64,000 nucleotides of DNA, from positions 8,594,837 through 8,658,836 of the forward strand of contig NC_052514.1 of NCBI RefSeq assembly GCF_014356525.2, in the 5' to 3' direction. The notes beneath the pieces were generated by a model. The model ran no database searches. It was not told where the DNA came from and saw only the letters and a program-made list of their open reading frames with translations. Below, piece by piece: positions 9,334 to 20,620 of this stretch (its first letter is position 1; each line of letters starts with the position of its first letter). A program made the translations under genes and the position numbers. This DNA comes from Nilaparvata lugens (taxonomy: Eukaryota; Arthropoda; Insecta; Hemiptera; Delphacidae).

Positions 9334-10240
9334 ACTACGCCTTTTCCAATTGTATTTGAGAAAGTATCAATTGTATTTGAGAATAGTCACTTGTAAATTG
9401 AGAGAATGTCAGATGTAGATGAGAATAGTCAATTGTATTTGGGAAGTCATCACATGTAATTGAGAGTAGTGAATTGTATTCGAGAAATCGTCAAATGTAA
9501 ATGAGAAGATATCAATTGAAAATGAGAAAATTTTTCAATTGCATGACATGTCGGACTCTTCTGTAGCCTACAGTGCAGGTTTGATTTGAGCAGGAAAGGA
9601 TACTGTACTACGTACACAGTATTCAATTATTACTGTAGGCTTTGCATGGGGGCAAATTAATATTTTCAATGGTGAAAGTATTTACCCTGTACTGTTTACA
9701 AATGATTAATGAGTACCATTTCTATGTATGTACTGGCAACGCGACGTTTGTCTCCAAACATTTTGTGAAATATTGCACTTGATGAAGATAAAATTTTCTA
9801 TGTTAACGGCGCAATTGAACTTCATCATTAATCAATAACATCTCTTGATCAATCAATTTTGCAATAATTCTTCAATGGATTTTGAGACTTGAAAATATAT
9901 ATTATTTTTAAACTAAACGTTTTATTGGAATATTAAATATATTATCATATCATTTTATATGAGTTCAGTTATGAAAAATATAAGTACTGGAAGTACTGAT
10001 TTTTAGATTCATTTCCCAATTACAACTGACAACTTCTCGATTTCAAATTGTATGTTATTCTCAAATTGAAATGATACTTTCTTAAATAAAATTCACTACC
10101 GGTATTCTCAATTACAAGTGATCGATGACTTCTCAAATACAATTGAATATTCTCATTTACATTTGACGTTTCTCAAATACAAATTACTATTCTCAATTAC
10201 AATTAATACTTTCTCAAATACGGTTGGAAAAGGTGTAGAA
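9334..10240. mobile_element. Foldback element with arms of ~21-bp subrepeats
   Basis: The left arm (about 9347-9533) is nine degenerate 20-22-bp units related to caattgtatttgagaatagt. The right arm (about 10010-10230) is roughly ten units of the reverse complement. The outer ends ctacgccttttccaa and the complement of ctacaccttttccaa mark the probable termini. The ~475-bp centre has no long open frame. Long terminal inverted repeats built from short tandem subrepeats are the hallmark of Foldback (FB)-type elements. Confidence 0.75.
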
Positions 10241-10261
10241 ACGAATATGAATACAGATACG

Positions 10262-11770
10262 GTGCCTACCACCATAGAGTAAAGATATTTAAGACTAAAA
10301 CCTAAATTATTTTTGTCTCTGCTACCACATAACAGTCTATACAAATAGTGAAACTACTGTGCAAGTATCTTACTAAGTGCTGGAAATCACAAAAATACAT
10401 TTCTCAATTGGAGTGATTGATGTGCCAATAACTATTGTATTTTTATTTATCATTTTTACAAAAGAGGACTAACCAGGAGAGAAAAACTAAGAATAGGCTA
10501 CTCCTTGTACTATTTCTCAACCAAATTTAGATTACAATAAGTTCGGTCCGAAATAGGTTTTGATTTCAGCACTTTTATAAAATTAAGCCTATTTTCACTC
10601 AAAAACTAAGAATTTTTACGGTTGAAAAACTAGATAAACACAAAAATTACACTCTAATCAACATTACAACAATATCAATCGAAATAACTGATGATCATTT
10701 AAAATTACAATATAATAAAGCAATAGATAAGAATTTACAATCAAATAACTAGGAGGTGACATAATCCTATACTACTAGAAAATCAATAGGCCTACTCAAG
10801 AGCAACAGTATTAATTTATTCTATTTTTTGTAAAAAGCTGAAAACAGGTGTGCGCACTCTTCATATGAATTATCTATCATTTATCCAACATATTAAGGGA
10901 GAGAATTTCCTTAATATGATAATAAAATAATAGTGTATAAGGGTTGCAATCGTGTGCAAATAAGTAAAGATATTAAGACTAAAACTGAATTATTTTTGTC
11001 TCTGCTACCACATAACAGTCCATACAAATAGTGAAACTACTGTGCAAGTGACTTACTAAGTGGAAATCACAAAAATACATTTCTCAAGCGGAGTGATTGA
11101 TATGCCAATACTATTGTCTACTTCACTTTTTGTGCAGTTGAGAAGTTGATAATGTGGTATATTCACATTAAATTAAAAAGACTAAGAAATTGTCAAAAAA
11201 CCACGGATTTATTGATTTTAGAAAATTGATTTCTAAGTATCAATAAATCTGTGGTTTTTGACAATTTCTTAGTCTTTTTAATTTAATATTGTATATTTAT
11301 TTATTAATAATTTTTACAAAAGAGGATTAACGGGAGAGAAAAGCTAAGGATAGGCTACTCCTTGTACTATTTCTCAATTAAATTTAGATTACATAAGTTC
11401 GAAATAGGGTTTTGATTTCACTTTTATGAAATTTAGTCCATTTTCACTAAGATACAACAAAAAACTGAGAATTCGACGGTTGAAAAACTAGATAAAACAC
11501 AAAAATATTACACTCTAATCACATTATAACAATATCAATCGAAACAAATGATGATCATTTAAAATGACAATATAATAAAGCAATAGATAAGAATTTACAA
11601 TCAAATAACTAGGAGGTGACATAATTCTATACTACTGGAAAATCAATAGGCCTACTCAAGAGCAACAGTACCGTATTAATTTATTCTATTTTTTGTGAAA
11701 AGCTGAAAACAGGTGTGCGCACTCTTCATATGAATTTATCTATTATTTATCCAAATATTAAGGAAGAGAA
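10262..11770. repeat. ~702-bp tandem duplication (contains repeat Q twice)
   Basis: Copy 1 runs from about 10262 to 10963 and copy 2 from about 10964 to 11770. Shared blocks include tctctgctaccacataacag, taactaggaggtgacataat and caggtgtgcgcactcttcat. The spacing is about 702 bp before and about 862 bp after an extra 160-170-bp hairpin in copy 2. The copies differ by scattered substitutions, so the duplication is not very recent. Confidence 0.8.
11119..11288. mobile_element. Foldback insertion in the second tandem copy (family X)
   Basis: The arms aaagactaagaaattgtcaa and its complement surround a short loop (aaaattgatttctaag). The left part also matches the X repeat at 33.6 and 37.2 kb. Tandem copy 1 lacks it, so copy 1 serves as an empty site. 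Confidence 0.75.
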
Positions 11771-11835
11771 TATTCTTCTGATATATTATGATAATAGTAA
11801 AACACTTCACTTTGAATGGGCTACTTTTACAAATT

Positions 11836-11931
11836 AATAAAAACAATATGGTAACTTGAAGTACCCTTTAAATTATTATTATTTCGAATAATAAAGGGTA
11901 CTCCAAGTTTCGATATTGTTTTTATTAACGA
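11836..11931. repeat. Short foldback (96 bp)
   Basis: aaaacaatatggtaacttga followed by agtaccctt is mirrored by aagggtact and a diverged complement ending ttgtttttatta. Confidence 0.65.
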
Positions 11932-12440
11932 TAATAGTGTATATTGGATTGCAATCGTGTGAAAAATAATTATAGTTATAGTGCCAGAGAAAACTGAAAT
12001 TGTTTGATTCTAGTGCTTGAAACGAGAACACATGAGAAACACTACTGTACTCTTTGAACATTTTCATTTACCATCAAAGGCTTAGATGCCATCAATTACT
12101 CTTCTATAGGCATTCTCCAATAATGATAGTCTTCGAAATCATCTTTCAATTCATCAGCTTGGTCATCATATTCGGATACTATGCGCATGAATATACCTTT
12201 TCCAAGAGCAGAAAATTAATGCCAAAAATCATACATTATGGAAGTTAAAGACGACATATTACATATACATAAGACACATATAGTTTCAATTATTTCTAAA
12301 ATAGTTTAAACATAGATATAATCTTCTTAAATTAGTACATTTACAGATGTTTATAAATCTGTTTTTTTGTGAAACAATAAAATCAATTCAATTCTGACAA
12401 GAAGAGCCGATAAGCATTCTTACATAATACAAGAGGAAAA
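11932..12440. other. Intron sequence, nothing firmly recognised
   Basis: The 64-codon frame at 12054-12248 is hydrophobic but has no family resemblance. A LINE-like tail (aataaaatcaattcaattct) ends near 12395. Confidence 0.35.
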
Positions 12441-12875
12441 ACTAAAATTGATGTACCTTCTGCAGATTGAACTAAATAGAGACTGTTTCCCTGTACTGGC
12501 ACAGAAGATCTTCAGCGCGCTGCCAGATATGGTGAGGGAACTGGATGACAGAAGTTTTGGTGCAAGAGTTAGAGCCTGGCTGCGGTTGCCATTCTACTCT
12601 GTGGCTAAATATTTCAAGGCCAACAGTCTTTAATTTAATTTAAGTGATACAGAATCCGACGACCATCTCGATCTGTTGTTAAGCTTTAAAACATTAATGT
12701 TGGTGTCAAGTTTGTGTAAAAAATTGTATAATCAACAACGACCAAATTAGTCCGAATACAAAGAGACGCCGTCCATCCAGGCCAGGAAGCTGGTTAACGA
12801 CGAAGGACAGAAGTATGAAGTATGAAGTATGAAGTACGAAGTACGAAGTATGAAGTACGAAGTATATGAAATATG
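12440..12875 (+). pseudogene. 5'-truncated LINE: ORF2 C-terminus, 3' UTR and heptamer tail
   Basis: The frame to 12633 reads ...FPVLAQKIFSALPDMVREL then FGARVRAWLRLPFYSV and a stop. This resembles the C-terminal end of LINE ORF2 proteins (an F..LP..IR.L...F....W...PFYS pattern). About 170 bp of 3' UTR follows, then a tail of GAAGTAT/GAAGTAC heptamers (12804-12870). Only the last ~65 codons are present. It lies in the last Rh50 intron, antisense to the gene. Confidence 0.65.
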
Positions 12876-13203
12876 AAGTATTAAGATTATTTTTTATTTT
12901 TGCTATATGGCTAGTTTGCTAATACATTAGTAGCTAGTTGAAAGTCTATATATAAGAATAACTAGTACCCTTATATATTAAATTAAATAAGGATAATAAA
13001 TAATTCTTCATAAATATATTTTTATTATGATCGAATTGCTTTCAGTCTTAGGCTACAGTTTTCATGAATTCCACTTGGGTTTCCTCTGCAGCTTATGTCA
13101 TTGTAGGCTTTAAATACTCCAATTAAAATCAATATACATTCAGTATCATTTAACTTGTGTGGAATTTAGTAATACATGTGGTATCGATTCGGTACCGTAT
13201 AGA

Positions 13204-13408
13204 AGTCTGCGTTTCCACCAAAGTTAAATGCATACTTTATAAGAAAATGTTTATTTTTCCGTCCTTATAGATTCTATTAGATTAAACGGAGCTTGATAAA
13301 CACATATGCACATCATGTTTATGATAAGTTATGTTCAATCTAATAGAACCTATAAGGACGGAAAAATAAACATTTTGTTGATAATAAATTTTGTGTAAAC
13401 ACAGCTTT
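13204..13408. mobile_element. Foldback MITE, family B, copy 2
   Basis: The arms aatgtttatttttccgtcct and aggacggaaaaataaacatt are inverted, and the outer ends ctgcgtttccacca and gtgtaaacacagct match the family. Confidence 0.8.
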
Positions 13409-14907
13409 AATATTTTTCAACTCTGTCTCTTCCTAAACCAGCTCAGTTACAATCACTCTGCTAAATAGAGTCTATAAAATACTCTCTAGGCTACTTCTTA
13501 TAGGAAAATTGAATGAAATTCAAATATTAAGAGTTTAAAATTATTGAATGATTTTTCTTGAATGCTCCAGGAAAGAGTTTACTGTTGTAACTTTGCTTAG
13601 AAAATACGGAATAAATTGAATATATATTGAAAATAATTGAAATTTTCAAATCAAAATTATTGATTCATCACAAAACAATTTAGGACACTAGTTGCAGCTG
13701 TTACACCATTAATAATAACTTTATTCTCGCAAAAGAAAGCACAAACAATAATTACAGAAAATGTGAAAATGAAATAATATGTTGCAATAGGAGTAAACGT
13801 AAAAATAAAATGTCTATATCGTACAGTACGGTACCTATTTCAAAATACAAACAGCCCCTATTAAAATAAACATAAAAATTAACAGAATAGCAAAAGTAAA
13901 GGAAAATTAGCATAACAGATGAACAAAAATGAAAGAATAAAGTGGCTGTCCATTCAATAATTAAAAAAGCAATATATCTAATAATAAGGAAGAATAACTG
14001 TATATAAACATAACAGAACATGCCTTTGCACCAATAAATCTTAGCGAAAATGATTCTGTATGCAAATAATTTCACAAGAAATTATGCCCGCATACATTAT
14101 CAAGCATTCTCTATTTAGTAAACTCCTAAAAAATACAGTCTATTAGAAATAATGGTGTAGCAACCAAAACTGCTATGTGCTTAAATCATTAAAATAATTC
14201 AGAGGTTTTGACAATATCAAATCGTTTCTATCTCTATTATATTTATTTCAACAGATATCACATTCATCATTTAAACAATTTATTATCAATGATTATAATA
14301 ATATTATCAATAATTATCAATATTTTAATTTATTATCAAAATAATCGAAAGAGAAGAAATTATGTTTACCTCTCCAAGTTAGTAGCTCTTAAGGTCAAGA
14401 GGACTCTACTAGCTTCTCTGTTCTCTCCCGAGTTTTCATAGAATATTGACAAAGTCCGAAATAAGTTCAGTTACCGTACTTCACATAATTTTTAGTCTAA
14501 TATCTATCATATATACAAAGAATCCTGCGCGACCACTCAATTTATTGGAAATTTTATTCTCTCTAATTTTGTCGAGAATGATTTTTCTTGAGAAACTCAT
14601 GATTTAGCCTACGATATAAAATGGAAAAATGAAAAAAGTCCGAAATTTTGGATGTTTTTGGGGGTTTTGGAGTGAAGCCGCCCTCTGGCGTGTCAGCAAA
14701 TTTCAGATTCGAATTCAGCGCCCCAAAATACATATAGAACCGTCGAGAAAAATTCTTTCGGGGCTGTTTCCTGAAAAACGATCATTTGACTGGACTAATA
14801 ACAAAGGTTAAGTGTAAGAGAGGGCCGACTGCGCCCTAGCTTTGCCCTCCTTGGTCAAAAATAATGTCAGTCATTCTATTGGTAAAACTGAATAACTTAT
14901 CAATTAT
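13409..14907. other. AT-rich intron stretch, nothing recognised
   Basis: Two open frames (13752-14075, minus; 14208-14441, plus) are very Tyr/Phe/Ile-rich, as expected from AT-rich noncoding DNA, and show no domain. I see no repeat boundary or RNA gene. Confidence 0.4.
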
Positions 14908-15125
14908 TATAGTGAGGTCCAGGTTATAATGGCAGTGGATAAAGATAGAAGAAAAGCGTTGCCGATTCTCTGCCTTAATTAATTATTTTTCTACACTGTC
15001 AAAAACAGAGTTGGCATCGTTGCGGAGCTAGAAAAGGATAGTACTACCTGCTTTGTCGAATGATAGACAAGGATAGCAACACAAAAGTTAATCAAATACT
15101 GTCATTATAACGTGGACCTCGCCAT
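14908..15125. mobile_element. MITE family D, short form
   Basis: The left end tatagtgaggtccaggttat and right end ataacgtggacctc are inverted. The ~218-bp length and internal gtagtactatcc/tagctccgcaatg-type blocks match the copies at 32992 and 36663. Confidence 0.8.
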
Positions 15126-15189
15126 ATTAATATGATTGTAGTTTGTTTATAACTAAGACAAATTTTTATTGTAATATTTTCATATATTT

Positions 15190-15348
15190 TACGATTTCTA
15201 TTATCTTAATGTTTAATTTTATATCATAATTTATCTTTTATTTCACAAGTTTTATATTAGGGCCTATTGTTATTATTTTTTGACGTGCTCATACAATGTA
15301 AAGATGTTTTGGCAATAAAGAATCTTGAATCTTGAAACTTGAATTCTG
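15190..15348 (+). repeat. Retroelement 3' end with (AATCTTG)n tail
   Basis: gcaataaagaatcttgaatc plus further imperfect heptamers form a LINE-like AATAAA-plus-microsatellite tail. It ends about 115 bp from the donor side of the Rh50 exon at 15464. Confidence 0.5.
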
Positions 15349-15463
15349 TTCTATCACACCACAGAAAGTTGTAGATATTTTTAATTGAATTTTATGTGTA
15401 TGAATATTTTCAAATAGGTAAATAAATAGGTAAATAGGTAATAGGTAATAGGTAAATAGGTAC

Positions 15464-15645
15464 CGACTGTTATAACGCCACCGATGATTGAGAAGGCCAG
15501 AGTGCATGGAATGGCGACAATCTGGAAGCAAGCCTGGTTGAAGGCCGTCCTGTTAGTCCCCGGGTCCACGTCGATTTTGCTCACCAAACTCTGGAATTCG
15601 GGACTATCTCGCAACGGCGCTCTGGCAGGGAATATTGAGTAGAGG
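15464..15645 (-). CDS. Rh50: Rh-family ammonium channel, exon encoding the last transmembrane region
   Basis: The minus-strand acceptor is TTTTTGCAG|CCTCTACTC (15646/15645). The exon enters in phase 2, completing a Phe codon with the TT of the previous exon, and encodes LYSIFPARAPLRDSPEFQSL..., a hydrophilic loop, then a hydrophobic helix FQIVAIPCTLAFSIIGGVI. That helix matches the last membrane span of Rh channels. The donor that keeps frame is GTCG|GTACCT, which is weak. The alternative ACA|GTCGGT would be out of phase with the terminal exon. A run of taggtaaa-like repeats starts within 10 bp of the donor. Confidence 0.88.
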
Positions 15646-15930
15646 CTGCAAAAATTGTAAAATAGGTCTCATTATTTCATGAAATTTCTAAAACTTTCAA
15701 AGAATCACTACATTAATATTGTAGAAGATGATAGTAGAATAAAATAGTTATTCACATTTTTTCCGTTCCACATTCTCATAAAAATGTAGAATTGACGAAA
15801 TCTGTTTGGTTTTATTGCAATATTTCTGAAGACAGATTAGGCCTCAGCATTAATCTGTTTGCATAATTACATTCTAAATGTTTTCATTCTAATTAATTCT
15901 GTTTTATTTACATTCCTAGTTACACCATAA

Positions 15931-16731
15931 ACAGGGTGATTCATAATTATGGTAAAATAATTTAATACGTGATAGTAGAGGTAAATATAAGAAAAAAGTT
16001 CATATAAACATATATCCATAAACGCTTCACTAGCGAGTTATACAGAGTGAAAGATTTCGCCCGGAATTCAGTTCCTCTGGTGAAATACACCGATGCTGAT
16101 AATGTTCTTTTGAATATTTTCTTATTTAAAACATAATAAATCAGCTGTTTTAGAACAGCTATTATTGAAATCCATGTTTTATTTGCAATCAGCTACAACT
16201 TATGAGTTATTAGTTCTCTCCTCATAAAACAGCAAATTTTTGTGGTGTAATGTACTACATAAGAATACATTTTGTTCAACTTTTATTTAAATTTAGTTTA
16301 CACAGCTTACATAATTCTTTTCAGAATTAAATTCTCTACAATTTTTATTGCGAAAAATTATTTGTTCACTGGTTATTAAAGAAAGTTATTGGGCATCAAA
16401 CGTAGAAGTCTGTGTTTTTCTACTTGATTTTTTTGCATATTTCAACTTTTTTCTCAAAAACTACTCACACTACAGCTTCCAGACTAGTTTTATTCAATTT
16501 TCAGATATTTTTCCATATGAATCCAGCATAAGTTTTTAAAAAACTAGTCCCCAAACAATTTAGCATCGGTGTATTTCACCAGAGGAACAGAATTCCGGGC
16601 GAAATCTTTCACCCTGTATAGCTCGCTAATGAAGCGTTTATGGATATATTGTTTATATGAACTATTTTTCTTATTTTTACCTCTACTATCACGTATTAAA
16701 ATATTTCACCATAATTATGAATCACTCTGTA
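15931..16731. mobile_element. Long-TIR foldback element inserted in the first S copy
   Basis: The ends acagggtgattcataattat and (reverse complement) acagagtgattcataattat begin ~180-bp inverted arms that include gaaagatttcgcccggaatt. The centre (~420 bp) has no transposase. Flanking bases suggest a TA target duplication, as for Tc1/mariner-type MITEs. Sequence at 20346-20393 matches both flanks without the element. Confidence 0.82.
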
Positions 16732-17130
16732 TAGTCGACAATTAATTATGTAAACTTAAGTCTTAACTCCGCCTAATAGGTAAAGATTTTTTTTTTCATT
16801 TCATAATTGAATCAAGTTATTCTTCAAAAAAGCAACGTACAACATTAATATCATCATAATAGTTTTGAAAACTGTGAGGTACAGAAAGCTACAGGCCTAG
16901 TGTTCAGTTGTTTTCTACATAATAATCTACAAACAAGGAGACAACAAATATTCCTATTTTACTGCCTGTGTTGATAAATATACAAACATGTATGAATGAG
17001 CAAATGAACAAATTAACAGATAAGTAGATAGATACCGTATTACAAATAAAATATAATAATTAAAATGTATGTAATCAGAGCTACCTAAAGATGATGTGGA
17101 ATATCGAAACTAGTTTTTTTAATTTGTGTT

Positions 17131-17952
17131 TTTACTTTCCTTGCCCTACTACCATAGGTAAGGAAAGTATTGCTTTCCAAAAAAAATTAAGGTACCCCAA
17201 TTTCAAGTTTTCTATACGTTTCAAGGTCCCCTGAGTCCAAAAGCATGAATTTTGGGTGTTGGTCTGTGTGTGTGTATGTGTTTATGTCTGTGAACACGAT
17301 AACTCCATTCCTAATTAACCGATTGACTTGAAATTTTAAACTTAAGGTCCTTACACTATAAGGATCCGACATGAACAATTTCGATCAAATACAATTCAAG
17401 ATGGCGGCAAAAATGGCGAAAATGTTGTCAAATCAGGGTTTTTCACGATTTTCTCGATACGGCTCCAACGATTTTGATCAAATTCATACCTAGAAAAGTC
17501 ATTGCTAAGTTCTATCAACTGCCACAAGTCTCATATCTGTAAAAATTTCAGGAGCACTGCACCATCTATGCAAAGTTTGATTTTAGATTCCCAATTATCA
17601 GGCTTCAGATACAAATAAACAAAAAATTTCAAGAGGAAAAGATTGAGCATAAAAATCTCTACAATTAATGTTCAGTAGCATTTTCACCTAAAATTGAAAA
17701 AAAGCTAGAAATTAGAGAAAATAAGATTATTCAATTGCAAACTGTTGGCAACTGTTGATTCTATTAAATCATTCACTATGTTCACTATGAAGAGATAGCA
17801 GATTTCGTGTGTCTGCAGCGCTATTGTCCTGTCACCAGCTGGCTGAGATCTTAAAAAAGTAGACTTGAGATGCGCGTGTACACTAGCGTCAGGGAATCAA
17901 TCAATTTTCATAACGGCAAGTAAAGTTGTGTGAGTGCACTACACCAGATTTT
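17131..17952. mobile_element. Repeat E, copy b
   Basis: It begins actttccttgccctactacc and ends in cggcaagtaaagttgtgtg. It contains a short (GT)n at 17263-17280 and is part of the tandem array. Confidence 0.8.
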
Positions 17953-18372
17953 TTCTATTCCACATTCTCATAAATGTAGAATTGACGAAATCTGTTTGGT
18001 TTTAATGCAATATTTCTGAAGACAGATTAGGCCTGAGCATTAAACTGTTTGCATAATTGAATCACGTTATTCTTTGAAAAAACAACATTAATATCATCAT
18101 AATAGTTTTGAAAACTGTGAGGTACAGAAAGCTACAGGCCTATTGTTCAGTTGTATTTTACATAATAATCTACAAACAAGGAGACAACAAATATTCCTAT
18201 TTTACTGCCTGTGTTGATAAATTTACAAACATGTATGAATGAGCAAATGAACAAATAACAGATAAGTAGATAGATACCGTATTACAAATAAAATATAATA
18301 ATTAAAATGTATGTAATCAGAGCTACCTAAAGATGATGTGGAATATCGAAACTAGTTTTTTTAATTTGTGTT

Positions 18373-19150
18373 TTTACTTTCCTTGCCCTACTACCATAGG
18401 TAAGGAAAGTATTGCTTTCCAAAAAAAATTAAGGTACCCCAATTTCAAGTTTTCTATACGTTTCAAGGTCCCCTGAGTCCAAAAGCATGAATTTTGGGTG
18501 TTGGTCTGTGTGTGTGTATGTGTTATGTCTGTGAACACGATAACTCCATTCCTAATTAACCGATTGACTTGAAATTTTAAACTTAAGGTCCTTACACTAT
18601 AAGGATACAATTCAAGATGGCGGCAAAAATGGCGAAAATGTTGTCAAATCAGGGTTTTTCACGATTTTCTCGATACGGCTCCAACGATTTTGATCAAATT
18701 CATACCTAGAAAAGTCATTGCTAAGTTCTATCAACTGCCACAAGTCTCATATCTGTAAAAATTTCAGGAGCACTGCACCATCTATGCAAAGTTTGATTTT
18801 AGATTCCCAATTATCAGGCTTCAGATACAAATTAAACAAAAAATTTCAAGAGGAAAAGATTGAGCATAAAAATCTCTACAATTAATGTTCAGTAGCATTT
18901 TCACCTAAAATTGAAAAAAAGCTAGAAATTAGAGAAAATAAGATTATTCAATTGCAAACTGTTGGCAACTGTTGATTCTATTAAATCATTCACTATGTTC
19001 ACTATGAAGAGATAGCAGATTTCGTGTGTCTGCAGCGCTATTGTCCTGTCACCAGCTGGCTGAGATCTTGAAAAAGTAGACTTGAGATGCGCGTGAACAC
19101 TAGCGTCAGGGAATCAATCAATTTTCATAACGGCAAGTAAAGTTGTGTGA
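18373..19150. mobile_element. Repeat E, copy c
   Basis: Nearly identical to copy b, but lacking about 28 bp after aaggat near 18603, the region that reads ccgacatgaacaatttcg in copy b. Confidence 0.8.
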
Positions 19151-19575
19151 GTGCACTACACCAGATTTTTTCTATTCCACATTCTCATAAATGTAGAATT
19201 GACGAAATCTGTTTGGTTTTAATGCAATATTTCTGAAGACAGATTAGGCCTGAGCATTAAACTGTTTGCATAATTGAATCACGTTATTCTTTGAAAAAAC
19301 AACATTAATATCATCATAATAGTTTTGAAAACTGTGAGGTACAGAAAGCTACAGGCCTATTGTTCAGTTGTATTTTACATAATAATCTACAAACAAGGAG
19401 ACAACAAATATTCCTATTTTACTGCCTGTGTTGATAAATATATAAACATGTGTGAATGAGCAAATAAACAATTAACAGATAAGTAAATAGGTACCGTATT
19501 AAAAATAATATATAATAATTAAAATGTATGTAATCAGAGCTACCTGAAGATGATGTGGAATATCGAAACTATTTG

Positions 19576-20010
19576 TTTTATGTAATTTTTGTTTTTTATC
19601 TATTATTTTATATTAATTTAAAAAAAAGGGTAGGCCTACTATAATGCTATTTTATAAATATAATAGGATACTAAAAGGTAGGATACTAAAAGAAACATTG
19701 TAGCTAAACAAATACTCCACTAGGAAGAATTTTTACTAAAGCTTTGCAAGAGGATTTTCAAATCAAAGTATATTAAAAGTCAAATAGGTCTTATTTTTAT
19801 AGAACCTATATAAGGTAGCTTGAATATCATTAATTTAAAAATAAGTTCAATTAATTTTTCAATTGAAATTAAATAGATCCTCCTAGCACCATTGTATTTT
19901 CTGTGTTTATTATGATTGTGACGATTCAATGTTGTGAAGCTTGTCTTTTATATGCAACTACTTGAATAAATGAAATTTGATTTGATTTGAGATGATTATA
20001 AACATAGAAT
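19576..20010 (+). repeat. AT-rich intron, ending in a LINE-like 3' tail
   Basis: The end gaataaatgaaatttgattt gatttgag (19964-19991) is an AATAAA signal followed by imperfect ATTTG repeats, typical of LINE 3' ends in this window. Nothing else is recognised. Confidence 0.45.
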
Positions 20011-20133
20011 TTATTTTCGAATGTCATGGTATATGTTTCACAATTGATAAAAATTGAAAGAAAGTAGAATGAGATTCATTAAATAACTTTGATAATATGA
20101 AACTAGTATGAAACATAATTATGATGTACTCAC

Positions 20134-20267
20134 AACATGCCATATTCGCTTTCTGACGCCTGATATGACACGAGCGCAGCCACAAACCCAGCAAACAGTC
20201 CTGGAAGTCCATGCAGATTATGAACGCCACAAGTGTCGTGCAACTTGATTTTCTCCAGTAAAATCGG
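20134..20267 (-). CDS. Rh50: Rh-family ammonium channel, exon with second twin-His
   Basis: The acceptor CTGTTGCAG|CCGATTTTA lies at 20268/20267 and the donor ATGTT|GTGAGTAC at 20134/20133. The exon enters in phase 0 and leaves in phase 2. It encodes [20 protein letters not shown] then [17 protein letters not shown]. The CGxHNLHGxPG block is diagnostic of Rh channels; the His of NLHG is the second twin-His position that lines the ammonia pore (His344 in RhCG numbering). The following [11 protein letters not shown] is a membrane helix. All key residues are intact. Confidence 0.93.
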
Positions 20268-20345
20268 CTGCAACAGAAGAAGAATAATTTTGGATGAATG
20301 TTTAAATCTACCACTACAAGGAATATACAAGAGAATACATTATGT

Positions 20346-20620
20346 ATACATTCCTAGTTACACCATATTATATAGTCGACAATTAATTATGTAAACTTAG
20401 TGTTGATTATGTAAAATGTAAAATGCTTAAATGTAAATGTAATTGTTTCATTCATATTCTTAATATTCCCTATTGGTTTATTTCTTATTTTTAATTAACT
20501 TTTTTCCTTGATAATTATAAAGAACTTTGTGATGTTGAATCGGGAACAGTTTTGGGCTATAATGCCTGTTGTTCCCATACCTGTATGTATGTATTTCTTG
20601 TAAATAAATAAATAAAATGA
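20346..20620 (+). repeat. Unoccupied related site followed by LINE 3' end with (AAAT)n tail
   Basis: 20346-20393 matches the two flanks of the element at 15931-16731 without the insert. Downstream, gggaacagttttgggctata, tgttgttcccatacctgtat and tgtaaataaataaataaa form a typical LINE 3' UTR and tail ending near 20619. Related 3' ends lie at 42720 and 42950. Confidence 0.6.

Larger units (their letters stand above)
15765..19575. repeat. S-E-S-E-S tandem array
   Basis: Segment S (~400 bp, starting ttccacattctcataaa and ending gatgatgtggaatatcgaaa) occurs three times: 15765-15890 plus 16804-17120, 17956-18360 and 19159-19575. They are separated by two copies of repeat E. The middle unit is about 1203 bp. 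The S/E copies at 17-18 kb and 18-19 kb are nearly identical. This fits unequal crossing-over or replication slippage of an S+E block. The array lies wholly within the Rh50 intron between 15646 and 20133. Confidence 0.85.

Noticed and set aside
12054..12248. A small membrane protein gene
   Set aside because: AT-rich hydrophobic frame without a family match, located in an intron between repeats.
13752..14075. A 107-residue hydrophobic protein on the minus strand
   Set aside because: The Phe/Tyr/Ile-rich composition is what AT-rich DNA gives by chance; there is no supporting signal.
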